Assembly: GCF_000423705.1 (NCBI RefSeq) | Contig: NZ_KE384083.1 | Location: forward strand, 930,471-994,470 | Source: Stappia stellulata DSM 5886 | GTDB lineage: Bacteria > Pseudomonadota > Alphaproteobacteria > Rhizobiales > Stappiaceae | DNA length: 64,000 bases | Direction of reading: 5' to 3' | Shown: one piece after another, positions 8,213 to 17,667 of the stretch | Position numbering within the stretch: the stretch's first letter is position 1 | Layout: each line of letters begins with the position of its first letter | The notes under the pieces: model-generated | Seen by the model: the letters and a program-made list of their open reading frames with translations, nothing else | Told to the model about the DNA's origin: nothing | Databases searched by the model: none | Program-made: the position numbers and the translations under genes

Positions 8213-9073
8213 TCAGTGCGAGGGACCGGCGGCCCACACGTAAATCGACACAAAGAGGAACAACCACACCACGTCGACGAAATGCCAGTACCAGGCCGCC
8301 GCCTCGAAGCCGAAGTGCTTTTGCGGCGTGAACTGGCCCATCGAGGCCCGGATCAGGCAGACCAGCAGGAAGATGGTGCCGACGATCACGTGGAAGCCGT
8401 GGAAACCGGTCGCCATGTAGAAGGTCGCGCCGTAGATCGAGCCGGAGAAGGCGAAGGCTGCATGGCTGTACTCATAGGCCTGCACGAAGGAGAACAGAAC
8501 GCCGAGCAGCACGGTGAGCGTCAGGCCCCACTTCAGGCCCTCGCGGTCGTTGTGCAGCAATGCGTGATGCGCCCAGGTGACCGTGGTGCCCGAGGTCAAA
8601 AGGATCAGCGTGTTGAGCAGCGGCAGGTGCCAGGGATCGAAGGTCGCAATGCCCTCGGGCGGCCAGACACCGCCGGTCGCCTCGACCCGGGCGAATTGCG
8701 CCGCGTCGTTTGTGAAAAGCGAGGCGTCGAAGAAAGCCCAGAACCAGGCCACGAAGAACATGACTTCCGAGGCGATGAACAGCAGCATGCCGTAGCGCAG
8801 GTGCAGCTGAACAACCGGCGTGTGGTCACCGGCAAGCGACTCGCGCACCGTGTCGCGCCACCAGCCATACATCACGTAGAGAACGATCAGCGTTCCGACG
8901 GCAAAGATGCCCCAGCCGGCGAGATTGACGCCGAACAAAAGAAAGTCCTTGTCCTGCACGTATTTGAACAGGCCGATCGCCCCGAGCGCCATGACGAAGG
9001 CGCCGACGCCGCCAAGAAACGGCCAGGGGCTCGGATCGACAAGATGGTAGTCGTGGTTCTTGGCGTGCGCCAT
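8213..9073 (-). CDS. coxC: Cytochrome c oxidase subunit III
   Basis: A 286-residue integral membrane protein with the seven TM helices of CoxIII. It shows the family segments HPVV-like [27 protein letters not shown], the lipid-site region THHAL-like [20 protein letters not shown] near the end, and the C-terminal [14 protein letters not shown]. Subunit III stabilises the oxygen and proton entry of subunit I in the aa3 oxidase. A GGGAG Shine-Dalgarno precedes ATG 9073. It lies 54 bases downstream of ctaG in the oxidase operon and is followed by a terminator. Confidence 0.97.
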   Translation of the reverse strand: MAHAKNHDYHLVDPSPWPFLGGVGAFVMALGAIGLFKYVQDKDFLLFGVNLAGWGIFAVGTLIVLYVMYGWWRDTVRESLAGDHTPVVQLHLRYGMLLFIASEVMFFVAWFWAFFDASLFTNDAAQFARVEATGGVWPPEGIATFDPWHLPLLNTLILLTSGTTVTWAHHALLHNDREGLKWGLTLTVLLGVLFSFVQAYEYSHAAFAFSGSIYGATFYMATGFHGFHVIVGTIFLLVCLIRASMGQFTPQKHFGFEAAAWYWHFVDVVWLFLFVSIYVWAAGPSH

Positions 9074-9127
9074 GGGTGTCTCCCCCGATCTTTCAACGGT
9101 TGCCGCGCGTTTCGCGGGCTTGCAAAG

Positions 9128-9781
9128 TTATAGGTTGTCGCGGTTTGCCGACGTTTCCGCCCGCGCCGCTACGGGTGTTTCCGGCTCTCTCGCCGGGAAG
9201 AACGTATAGGAGAGCGTGATCTCCTTGATGTGCTTCAGCGCCGGGTCCTTGTCCATGTCCGGATCGATGAAGAACACCACCGGCATGTCGATGCTTTCGC
9301 CCGAGGCCAGCGGCTGCTCGGTGAAGCAGAAGCAGTCGATCTTGTTGAAATAGGCGCCCGCCTCGAAAGGCGTTACGTTGAAGGTCGACGTTCCGACCGT
9401 GGTCGCCGCACCTTCGTTCGTCGCCGCATAGGCCATCTGTGTGGTCTCGCCCATCTTGAGCGTGACGGTCCGCACCTGGGGACCGAACTTCCAGGGCAGC
9501 GCCGAATTGACGTTGCCGTCGAAGCGAACCGTGATCTCGCGGTCGATGACCTCGCCGTAGGAAGCGTCGGCGCGCTGCGTCGTGCCGCCGTAGCCGGTCA
9601 CCTGGCAAAAGAGCTCATAGAGCGGCACCGCCGCATAGGCCATGCCCGTCATCGCGACGACGCCGCCCAAGACAGCGATTGCAACACGGCGATTGGACCG
9701 CTGCAGGCGGCTGTCGCTGCTCGCGTGGGACGCGGGCTGCGCGCCACTTTGCTGCGAGGTCGAATCAGATTCGCGCGTCAT
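9128..9781 (-). CDS. ctaG: Cytochrome c oxidase assembly protein CtaG (Cox11)
   Basis: A 217-residue copper chaperone that builds the CuB centre in subunit I. One N-terminal TM anchor (about 33-53) is followed by a periplasmic immunoglobulin-like domain. The copper-binding motif is C150-F-C152 in YFNKIDCFCFTEQ, and the third conserved Cys is C59 in YELFCQVTG, so all Cox11 key residues are present. ATG 9781 is preceded by AGGAGG at 8 bases; the open frame upstream belongs to coxF. It lies 13 bases after coxF. Confidence 0.95.
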   Translation of the reverse strand: MTRESDSTSQQSGAQPASHASSDSRLQRSNRRVAIAVLGGVVAMTGMAYAAVPLYELFCQVTGYGGTTQRADASYGEVIDREITVRFDGNVNSALPWKFGPQVRTVTLKMGETTQMAYAATNEGAATTVGTSTFNVTPFEAGAYFNKIDCFCFTEQPLASGESIDMPVVFFIDPDMDKDPALKHIKEITLSYTFFPAREPETPVAARAETSANRDNL

Positions 9782-9794
9782 GTCGCTCACCTCC

Positions 9795-9962
9795 TCAATA
9801 CATGCCCTTGTCGAGAACACCGGGTCCCATCTTGACCAGCGTCACGAGGTAGAAAAGCACCACAAGCCCCGCGAGCGCGAGACCGATGGCGATGGATCGT
9901 CCACGCTGGCGCCGCTTCTGGTCGTCGCTCAGGCGAATGCCGTCCTTGTCGTCGTTGCTCAT
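9795..9962 (-). CDS. coxF: CoxF-like small membrane protein of the oxidase operon
   Basis: A 55-residue protein, [20 protein letters not shown] then one TM helix (about residues 23-43) and a short tail ending DKGMY. Its size, the [14 protein letters not shown] pattern and its place between ctaB and ctaG match the CoxF/hypothetical protein found there in most Hyphomicrobiales; a role in oxidase assembly is assumed. Its ATG overlaps the ctaB TGA (ATGA), so translation is coupled. It is too short for usual ORF thresholds and easy to miss. Confidence 0.85.
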   Translation of the reverse strand: MSNDDKDGIRLSDDQKRRQRGRSIAIGLALAGLVVLFYLVTLVKMGPGVLDKGMY

Positions 9963-10912
9963 GCGAGACTTCCCGTAACGAGAGACGCAACCACGCTATC
10001 GCCGAGCAGCAGGGCGAACACGAGGAAGAGGTAGAGCAGCGAGAACTTGAAGAGCTGCACCGCGGCGTTGCGTGCCGCATCGCCCTCGCGCTCGCGAAAC
10101 ACCTTGACCGCGTACCAGACGAAGGCCGCGCCGAGAACGCCCGCGACCGCGCCATAGACCGGCGAGGCGAACCCAAGCAGCGCCGGCGCGACGCCGACAG
10201 GCGCAAGCAGAAGGGAATAGGCCAGGATCTGGCGGCGGGTCGCATCCTCACCGGCCACGACCGGCAACATCGGGATGCGTGCGCTTTCGTAGTCGCCGCG
10301 CTTGAACAGCGACAGCGCCCAGAAATGCGGCGGCGTCCACATGAAGATGATCAGGAACAGCACGACGCTTTCAAGCGAGGCGCTTCCGGTGACGGCCGCC
10401 CAGCCGATCATCGGAGGAAACGCGCCGGCGGCCCCGCCGATAACGATGTTTTGCGGCGTCGCCCGTTTCAGCCACATCGTGTAGATCACGGCATAGAAGA
10501 AGATGGTGAAGGCGAGAAAACCGGCGGCAAACCAGTTCACCGCAAGCCCGAGCACCAGAACGGAAAAGGCCGAAAGCGTCAGGCCGAAGACCAGCGCTTC
10601 GTGCGCGGTCACCTTGCCGGCTGGAACGGGACGGCCCTTGGTCCGCGACATGACGGCGTCGATGTCGGCGTCGTACCACATGTTCAAAGCGCCCGAGGCG
10701 CCGGCGCCGATGGCAATGCACAGGATCGCAACGGCGCCCAGGACCGGATGGATCCCGCCCGGGGCGATCAGCATGCCGACGAAGGCGGTGAAGATGACGA
10801 GCGACATCACCCGCGGCTTCAACAGCGCGATGTAATCGCCGACCTCGCCCTGGCCTCCACCGAAGCCGGTTTCGTCAAGCGTCGTGTCCTGGATTTCGGC
10901 AAGCGACATCAA
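9959..10912 (-). CDS. ctaB: Protoheme IX farnesyltransferase (heme O synthase)
   Basis: A 317-residue UbiA-superfamily membrane enzyme that adds a farnesyl group to heme B to make heme O for the oxidase. The first Asp-rich motif is N77[18 protein letters not shown], with the N-x3-D-x-D-x-D pattern and the R-x3-RP element of Cox10. Eight to nine TM helices are evident. The start is the ATG pair at 10912/10909. The coxF start overlaps its stop, and coxA lies 193 bases upstream, across a gap that contains a strong hairpin. Confidence 0.96.
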   Translation of the reverse strand: MMSLAEIQDTTLDETGFGGGQGEVGDYIALLKPRVMSLVIFTAFVGMLIAPGGIHPVLGAVAILCIAIGAGASGALNMWYDADIDAVMSRTKGRPVPAGKVTAHEALVFGLTLSAFSVLVLGLAVNWFAAGFLAFTIFFYAVIYTMWLKRATPQNIVIGGAAGAFPPMIGWAAVTGSASLESVVLFLIIFMWTPPHFWALSLFKRGDYESARIPMLPVVAGEDATRRQILAYSLLLAPVGVAPALLGFASPVYGAVAGVLGAAFVWYAVKVFREREGDAARNAAVQLFKFSLLYLFLVFALLLGDSVVASLVTGSLA

Positions 10913-11050
10913 GCAGGTCTTTCACGTTCATGGCCCGGCACGCAGCCCGGCCCTTTCGGCACGTTCGCGGTCCGGAACCGGTCCGGATCCGTTCGGCTGG
11001 CGGTTGCAGGCGTTGCGGCGACAGGGCCGGCTCGCGATCCGCCGGACGAT

Positions 11051-11079
11051 GACCGCGCCGGCACGGGGCCGGCGCGGTC
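11051..11079 (-). promoter_or_regulatory. Strong hairpin inside the cox operon (coxA-ctaB gap)
   Basis: A perfect 12-bp stem (GACCGCGCCGGC / GCCGGCGCGGTC) with a 5-base loop begins 26 bases after the coxA stop. No U tract follows on the minus strand. It could stabilise the coxBA message or lower downstream ctaB expression, as intercistronic stem-loops do elsewhere; this is inferred from position only. Confidence 0.55.
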
Positions 11080-11105
11080 CACTCTTCAAGAAACCGTGGC
11101 GCGCC

Positions 11106-12743
<1,638 letters not shown>

Positions 12744-12808
12744 TCACCGCGGTCGGATCTCGGCCACAGGCGTCATGGCCTGCGGAATTGCGGTTCGGCG
12801 GCGCGCGA

Positions 12809-13726
12809 TCAGCGCGCCGCGACATCCAGTTTGCCTTCGCCGGCATCGGCGGTCTCGGCGGCGGCGTTGATCGACGCCATCAGCTGCTCGTTGGCGACAT
12901 CGACGTCGTCCTTGGCGGCTTCCGCCCACGCCTGGTACTGCTCTTCCTCGACCACGCGAATGGCGATCGGCATGAAGGCATGGTCCTTGCCGCAAAGCTC
13001 CGAACACTGGCCATAATAGATGCCGGTCTTCTCGGCCTTGAACCAGGTCTCGTTCAAACGCCCCGGAACGGCGTCCATCTTCACGCCGAAGGCCGGCAGG
13101 GCGAAGGAATGCAGCACGTCGGCGGCGGTGACCTGCACACGAACGACCTTGTTCACCGGAACGACCATCTCGTAGTCGACGGCGAGAAGCCGCGGGAACT
13201 CTTCCGCCGGACGGTCGAACTGGGCGGCCTTTTCGGCGCGACCCTCATTGTCGAGCATGTAGGAATCGAGAATCACGTCCTCCATGCCCTCGTCGGCGTA
13301 GGCATAGCTCCAGGCCCACTGCAGGCCGGTCGCCTTCACGGTCATGTCGTATTCCGGAATCTCGACCTGTTTGTACAGCAGACGGAAGGAGGGAATCGAG
13401 ATCATGACCAGGATCAGGATCGGCGCCAGCGTCCACACCACTTCGATCATGGTGTTGTGCGACGTGCGCGACGGTGTCGGATTGGCCCGCTTGTTGAAAC
13501 GGAAGACGCACCACAGCAACAGCGCCACAACGAACAGCGTGATCACCGTGACGATCACCAGCGTGAAGTTGTTGAACCAGGTGATGTCGTCCATCACGCT
13601 CGTGACCGAGGGCTGGAAGCCCATCTGCCACTCGGTGGGCTGCGCAGCGAACGCGCCGCCGGCAAATCCGCTGAGCGCGGCGATCGCCGCGCCGATCATC
13701 GTCAGACGCTTGACCAACTGTGTCAC
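12809..13726 (-). CDS. coxB: Cytochrome c oxidase subunit II
   Basis: A 305-residue protein: signal peptide (cleavage about AFA-AQ, residue 28), two TM helices (about 52-74 and 97-115) and a periplasmic cupredoxin domain. The CuA site is complete: H206, C241, E243, C245, H249 and M252 (CSELCGKDHAFM). It accepts electrons from cytochrome c. The C-terminal 40 residues are acidic and Ala-rich, without a fused cytochrome c domain. It is the first gene of the oxidase operon; the promoter must lie in the upstream 584-bp region. Confidence 0.97.
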   Translation of the reverse strand: MTQLVKRLTMIGAAIAALSGFAGGAFAAQPTEWQMGFQPSVTSVMDDITWFNNFTLVIVTVITLFVVALLLWCVFRFNKRANPTPSRTSHNTMIEVVWTLAPILILVMISIPSFRLLYKQVEIPEYDMTVKATGLQWAWSYAYADEGMEDVILDSYMLDNEGRAEKAAQFDRPAEEFPRLLAVDYEMVVPVNKVVRVQVTAADVLHSFALPAFGVKMDAVPGRLNETWFKAEKTGIYYGQCSELCGKDHAFMPIAIRVVEEEQYQAWAEAAKDDVDVANEQLMASINAAAETADAGEGKLDVAAR

Positions 13727-14310
13727 GTCCGGTCTCCCTTCCTGACCCGACCTTCAGGTGAGGTCCGGGTCGATTTTCATCATTCACTCGAGAACCGCCG
13801 GCGCCCCGCGCCCCGGTCCGTGACCATGCCACTCATATGGCGGCGGGCCGAAAGTCCGCCTCGCCCAGCGTTCAAGACACTGCCGGGAACTCTACTCCGA
13901 GCGGTACATACCGCGCGAGGTCCCGTCCCGAGGAGCGGCAAATGGCCGCATTCGCGCTTGATCGAGGTCAAAGTCGGCTTGAAAAACCACAAGCCGCCGC
14001 GTTGCGCAATGGACTCCTTTCATGAATGACAAAATTCACGCCCAATTGCCAATGTTGCCCCTGCGCAACAGCAGAAAAACCGCGCCCTGCGCGCCCCTCA
14101 GACGCGGACCTGCCGCCATCGTCACCGTTTCGCCTTGAATTCCGCATTTCAAGGGTTGAAAACCGAAGGGAGCGCCGCGCCGTGCGAATCAACACAGGAT
14201 CGTGCGGTCCCCAACGTTCATGCAGCCATGCCGCGCGAAGCGGACCACCGCCGCGGGCGGGCGGCGTGCCTGTAACCAGAAGTCTTGCCGCAGAAACCGG
14301 AGCCCAGCCT
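13727..14310. other. Long divergent intergenic region, coxB / IalB-like gene
   Basis: These 584 bases hold no convincing gene. A plus-strand frame continues open upstream of the IalB-like gene (from 14026), but it lacks a good ribosome-binding site and is Arg/Pro-rich like other shadows. The region contains the FixK/FnrL-like box and the TTCATGAA palindrome near 14018, and should carry the promoters of both the oxidase operon and the IalB-like gene. Confidence 0.6.
13959..13972. promoter_or_regulatory. FNR/FixK-type box upstream of coxB
   Basis: TTGATCGAGGTCAA fits the CRP/FNR-family half sites TTGA-N6-TCAA and differs by one base from the ideal TTGAT-N4-ATCAA. It lies 233 bases upstream of the coxB start. 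FnrL/FixK control of terminal oxidase genes is well known in Alphaproteobacteria; control of this operon is inferred. Confidence 0.5.
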
Positions 14311-14832
14311 GTGCCTTTCAGATCGAACCCGCTTCTCCGCGCCCTTGCGATCGCCGGCGTCGTTCTCGCCCATGTCGCGGGCTCCGGCACCACGGCAATC
14401 GCGCAGGGCGCCGTGCGCTCCGTCCATGGTGACTGGCAAATGCGCTGCGACACGCCGGCCGGCGCCCAGGAAGAGCAATGCGCTCTCATCCAGAACGTGA
14501 CGGCGGACGACCGCGAGAACGTCGGCCTGTCGGTCATCGTTCTCAAGACCGCCGACAAGGAATCGCGCCTGCTGCGCGTTCTCGCCCCGCTTGGCGTGCT
14601 GTTGCCTATGGGCCTCGGACTGCGTGTCGACAACGCCGATGTCGGCCGCGCCGGCTTCGTACGCTGCCTGCCGAACGGCTGCATCGTCGAAGTGGTGATG
14701 CAGGACGACCTGATCCAGAAAATGCAGCAGGGCCAGGCCGCGACCTTCGTGATCTTCCAGACACCGGAAGAAGGCATCGGCATTCCGATCTCGCTGAACG
14801 GCTTTTCCGACGGCTTCGCCGCGCTTCCCTGA
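14311..14832 (+). CDS. Invasion-associated locus B (IalB)-family exported protein
   Basis: A 173-residue exported protein with a signal peptide (cleavage about AIA-QG, residue 31) and an IalB domain: VHGDWQMRCDTP at the start, four cysteines (C46, C57 and the pair in RCLPNGCIVEV) and FVIFQTPEEGIGIPISLNGF at the end. Bartonella IalB helps erythrocyte invasion, but free-living Hyphomicrobiales carry many copies and their role is unknown. Start: GTG 14311 has GGAG 8 bases upstream and directly precedes the signal peptide. It is followed at once by a 36-bp tandem repeat array. Confidence 0.85.
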   Translation: MPFRSNPLLRALAIAGVVLAHVAGSGTTAIAQGAVRSVHGDWQMRCDTPAGAQEEQCALIQNVTADDRENVGLSVIVLKTADKESRLLRVLAPLGVLLPMGLGLRVDNADVGRAGFVRCLPNGCIVEVVMQDDLIQKMQQGQAATFVIFQTPEEGIGIPISLNGFSDGFAALP

Positions 14833-14833
14833 A

Positions 14834-14942
14834 GCGCGGCCCGGGCTGGCGCCGCCGCGCGTCTCCCAAGGCGCGGCCTGAGCTGCGCCGCCGCGTGTCC
14901 CCCAAGGCGCGGCCTGAGCTGCGCCGCCGCGTGTCCCCCAAG
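14834..14942. repeat. 36-bp tandem repeat array (three units)
   Basis: Units begin at 14834 (37 bases, diverged), 14871 and 14907 (36 bases, identical to each other); a broken fourth unit may follow (GCACAGCCCG). The unit begins GCGCGGCCTGAGCTGCGCCG and ends CCCAAG. It starts one base after the IalB-like stop codon and lies before tldD. A 36-base period keeps any reading frame (12 codons), yet no gene crosses it convincingly. Confidence 0.85.
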
Positions 14943-15075
14943 GCACAGCCCGTTGCCCCGATCTGACGGACCGACAGGCCACAGCCGGTCCTGCCGGGCT
15001 CCGCAAGGCTGGGCAGACGGCACCATTGCGCCTATCTTCCCCACGAGATCGCAGCCACAACCGAAAGCCGACATC

Positions 15076-16500
15076 ATGACCGATACCGACATCGACCTGC
15101 TCGCGACCGGAGATCTCGGCGAGGCGACCGCCCGCGCCATGCTGGGCGAGGCGCTGACGGGCGCCGACGACGGCGAGTTGTTCCTCGAGTACCGCCAGAC
15201 CGAGGGCCTCGTGTTCGACAACGGCCGCCTCAAGGCCGCGAACTACGACACCTCGCAGGGCTTCGGGCTGCGCGCGGTTGCGGGTGAAGCCGCCGGCTAC
15301 GCCCATTCCGGCGAAATCTCGCAGGCAGCCCTTGCCCGTGCCGCGGATGCCGTCAGGGCCGTCGCCTCGGGACACTCCGGCACCTATGCGGCCGCACCAC
15401 AGCGCACCAACGCAAAGCTCTACAGCGACGTGAACCCGCTGGCACAGCCCGACTTCGCCGACAAGGTCGCGCTGATGCAGACCGTCGACGCCTATGCCCG
15501 CGCCCGCGATCCCAAGGTGCGGCAGGTCACCGTTTCGCTCGCCTCCTCCTGGCAGGTGGTCGACATCCTGCGCGCCGACGGCCACCGGGTGCGCGACATC
15601 CGCCCGCTGGTGCGCTTCAACGTTTCGGTCGTCGCCGGCGACGGCACGCGTCAGGAATCCGGCTCCTACGGTTTCGGCGGGCGCGACAGCGTCGGCGCCT
15701 ATGTGACCGACGAAAGCTGGAAACACGCCGTCGACGAGGCGCTGCGCCAGGCGCTGGTCAACCTGGAGGCGATCCCGGCGCCGGCCGGCAGTTTCGACGT
15801 GGTGCTCGGCAACGGCTGGCCCGGCATTCTCCTGCACGAGGCCGTCGGCCACGGCCTTGAGGGCGACTTCAACCGCAAGAAGACCTCCGCCTTCGCCGGC
15901 CTGATGGGCCAGCGCGTCGCCTCGAAAGGCGTCACCATCGTCGACGACGGCACCATCGGCGGGCGGCGCGGGTCGCTCACCATCGACGACGAGGGCACGC
16001 CGACAAGCCGCACCGTGCTGATCGAGGACGGCATCCTCACCGGCTACATGCAGGACCGCCAGAACGCCCGGCTCATGGGCACCACCTCCACCGGCAACGG
16101 CCGGCGGCAGTCCTTCGCCCATATCCCGATGCCGCGCATGACCAACACGGTGATGCTCGCCGGCGACCGCGACCCGGGCGAGATCCTGGAAGGCGTCAAG
16201 GACGGGATCTATGCCGTCTCCTTCGGCGGCGGCCAGGTCGACATCACCTCCGGCAAGTTCGTCTTCTCCTGCACCGAAGCCTACAAGATCGAGGGCGGCA
16301 GGATCGGCGCACCGATCAAGGGCGCCATGCTGATCGGCAACGGCCCGGAAGCCATGACCCGCATTGCGGCGGTCGGCAACGACATGGCGCTCGATCCGGG
16401 CATCGGCACCTGCGGCAAACAGGGCCAGGGCGTCCCCGTCGGCGTCGGCCAGCCCTCGCTGCGCATCAACCAGATGACGGTCGGCGGAACGGCGGTGTGA
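15076..16500 (+). CDS. tldD: Metalloprotease TldD
   Basis: A 474-residue active subunit of the TldD/TldE heterodimeric protease, which unfolds and degrades peptides and matures some ribosomally made peptides (microcin B17 in E. coli). The zinc motif is H254-E255-A-V-G-H259 in LLHEAVGHGLEGDF, and a C-terminal Cys-containing segment FVFSCTEAYKIEGG supplies the third ligand. Start: ATG 15076, where the conserved N-terminus begins; the longer open frame is a shadow over the repeat array. Its inactive partner PmbA/TldE is encoded at 23.1 kb, not next to it. Confidence 0.95.
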   Translation: MTDTDIDLLATGDLGEATARAMLGEALTGADDGELFLEYRQTEGLVFDNGRLKAANYDTSQGFGLRAVAGEAAGYAHSGEISQAALARAADAVRAVASGHSGTYAAAPQRTNAKLYSDVNPLAQPDFADKVALMQTVDAYARARDPKVRQVTVSLASSWQVVDILRADGHRVRDIRPLVRFNVSVVAGDGTRQESGSYGFGGRDSVGAYVTDESWKHAVDEALRQALVNLEAIPAPAGSFDVVLGNGWPGILLHEAVGHGLEGDFNRKKTSAFAGLMGQRVASKGVTIVDDGTIGGRRGSLTIDDEGTPTSRTVLIEDGILTGYMQDRQNARLMGTTSTGNGRRQSFAHIPMPRMTNTVMLAGDRDPGEILEGVKDGIYAVSFGGGQVDITSGKFVFSCTEAYKIEGGRIGAPIKGAMLIGNGPEAMTRIAAVGNDMALDPGIGTCGKQGQGVPVGVGQPSLRINQMTVGGTAV

Positions 16501-16564
16501 GCCGCATGGCGCGACCCGCAATCGCAAGTCGTACAGTCGGAGACTACCCCCACAGACCGCCGTC

Positions 16565-16585
16565 ATCCCGGACTTAATCCGGGAT
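16565..16585. repeat. REP-like palindromic repeat
   Basis: ATCCCGGA-CTTAA-TCCGGGAT, preceded by CGTC. The form CGTCATCCCGGAC(T)T.ATCCGGGATCC is a familiar dispersed intergenic palindrome in many alphaproteobacterial genomes. It marks the left edge of the A+T-rich island. A related palindrome lies at 49515. Confidence 0.65.
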
Positions 16586-16740
16586 CCAAACCACGTCGAC
16601 AAACGCACGAGCGTTGCAGGGGGGCACGGCTGTGTGAAGCCGGGCGGCGGGAGCTATAGAGTCCACCGAACACCGAGATTTAAATATGGGACATCGTCAA
16701 TCCAGCGTTCCATATCCAATCATTCCCAGGAGCTGATAAA

Positions 16741-16800
16741 ATGAGTTTACCAACGCACACAAATTCAATATTGCGCACGCATCGATATTTTGATGACTGA
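16741..16800 (+). CDS. 19-residue mini-ORF upstream of the orphan gene
   Basis: ATG 16741 is preceded by AGGAG at 8 bases, the best Shine-Dalgarno in the island, and opens MSLPTHTNSILRTHRYFDD then stop. The orphan gene starts 55 bases later. It could be a leader peptide or the remnant of a truncated gene; there is no homology to point to. Confidence 0.3.
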   Translation: MSLPTHTNSILRTHRYFDD

Positions 16801-16854
16801 AATTTCATAATAACTTAAACTAGTATCGAATTTACGTTCAACGAAGGCAAAAAA

Positions 16855-17418
16855 TTGCCCCGTTTTATTATAGAATCGACAGGAACCTTGATCGGAAGCG
16901 ACGGAAATACCGTCGCACCTGAACAGATAGACGATCAAGAGATCTCTGTTCCACACCTTCTACCGCACGTGATATACATCTCCCTGCCAAAAGGAGATGA
17001 AATAAAAATTAAAGTAATTTATTCTTCTCATTGCTGGAGTGAAAAGTTCGACACTCAGCGTCATTCCGAAAATTTAATGCAGATCATGGACGGAAACCGA
17101 CCACGCGTATTCAATATGGAACGTTTCAACGAGTCGAAGACCTTACCCACCTTCTTGAATGAACTACCGATGCACCGACTTTATTGGACAGCATCCGATC
17201 GCAATTTTGGATTATACAATGCAACAAAAATCGTGAACGGCACCGCGTATACGGTGTTCTTTACTCTCAAAAAAGAACGCGGCAAACTCAACGGGATAAG
17301 ACACAGCTTGGTCATGAGAGTTGAAAGTGCCTACCACGCCAACCAACCGAGCAAAGGAAAAAAGGTCACCGCCGCCGCCGCAATTATGGCTACCCTACAA
17401 GGAAAGAAAATTTTCTAG
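16855..17418 (+). CDS. Orphan protein in an A+T-rich island
   Basis: I do not recognise a function for this 187-residue protein. It has no signal peptide or TM segment. It is basic at the C-terminus (about 150-187) and includes HCWSEKFD (about 62-69), a NRPRVFNMERF segment, DRNFGLYNATKIVNGTAY and GIRHSLVMRVESAYH. Codon use is rich in A/T (AAA, ATT, TTA), unlike all neighbours, which suggests recent transfer. The start is TTG 16855 with GAAGG at 7 bases. A hairpin follows 12 bases after the stop. The layout (island, lone gene, terminator) resembles a cargo gene such as a toxin, nuclease or defence gene, but nothing in the sequence proves this. Confidence 0.75.
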   Translation: MPRFIIESTGTLIGSDGNTVAPEQIDDQEISVPHLLPHVIYISLPKGDEIKIKVIYSSHCWSEKFDTQRHSENLMQIMDGNRPRVFNMERFNESKTLPTFLNELPMHRLYWTASDRNFGLYNATKIVNGTAYTVFFTLKKERGKLNGIRHSLVMRVESAYHANQPSKGKKVTAAAAIMATLQGKKIF

Positions 17419-17420
17419 CT

Positions 17421-17462
17421 AAAAAACCAAAGGGGCTACCTTTCAAAGAAGGTAAGCCCCTT
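17421..17462 (-). terminator. Hairpin terminator at the right edge of the island
   Basis: The stem AAGGGGCT-ACCTT / AAGGT-AGCCCCTT (17430-17462, one bulged A, 6-base loop) is followed on the minus strand by TGGTTTTTTAGC, a good U tract. It also stands 12 bases after the orphan gene stop on the plus strand, where no U tract follows. It may therefore serve the minus-strand phosphotransferase transcript, the orphan gene, or both. Confidence 0.75.
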
Positions 17463-17667
17463 GGCAATCTCGACGTTCTCTTCAGCTTTCGCCTTATTCA
17501 CCGTCCCGGTTGAACTGCCGAAGCAGCGGAAGGTTCCTTACAGTCGATCTGGATACCTGCAAAAGTGATATCACACCGCCCGTCAGATTTCAAGGAAAAC
17601 CGGCTGGCTTGCACAAATGCATGCGCAAAAAACCGATGCATCGTCACGCCGGCATGCCCTCTCCCCC

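Larger units (their letters stand above)
16501..16854. other. Intergenic region with change in base composition
   Basis: The first about 150 bases are G+C-rich and hold a REP-like palindrome; from about 16670 the sequence becomes A+T-rich (runs such as TTTAAATA and ATAATAACTTAAACTAGTA). It contains a 19-codon ORF with a good Shine-Dalgarno and no other gene. The A+T-rich part belongs to the island that carries the orphan gene. Confidence 0.7.

Noticed and set aside
14834..14952. Repeat array considered as a CRISPR or as a start-region repeat of tldD
   Set aside because: Units are tandem without spacers and lie just before a normal tldD start; no cas genes nearby.
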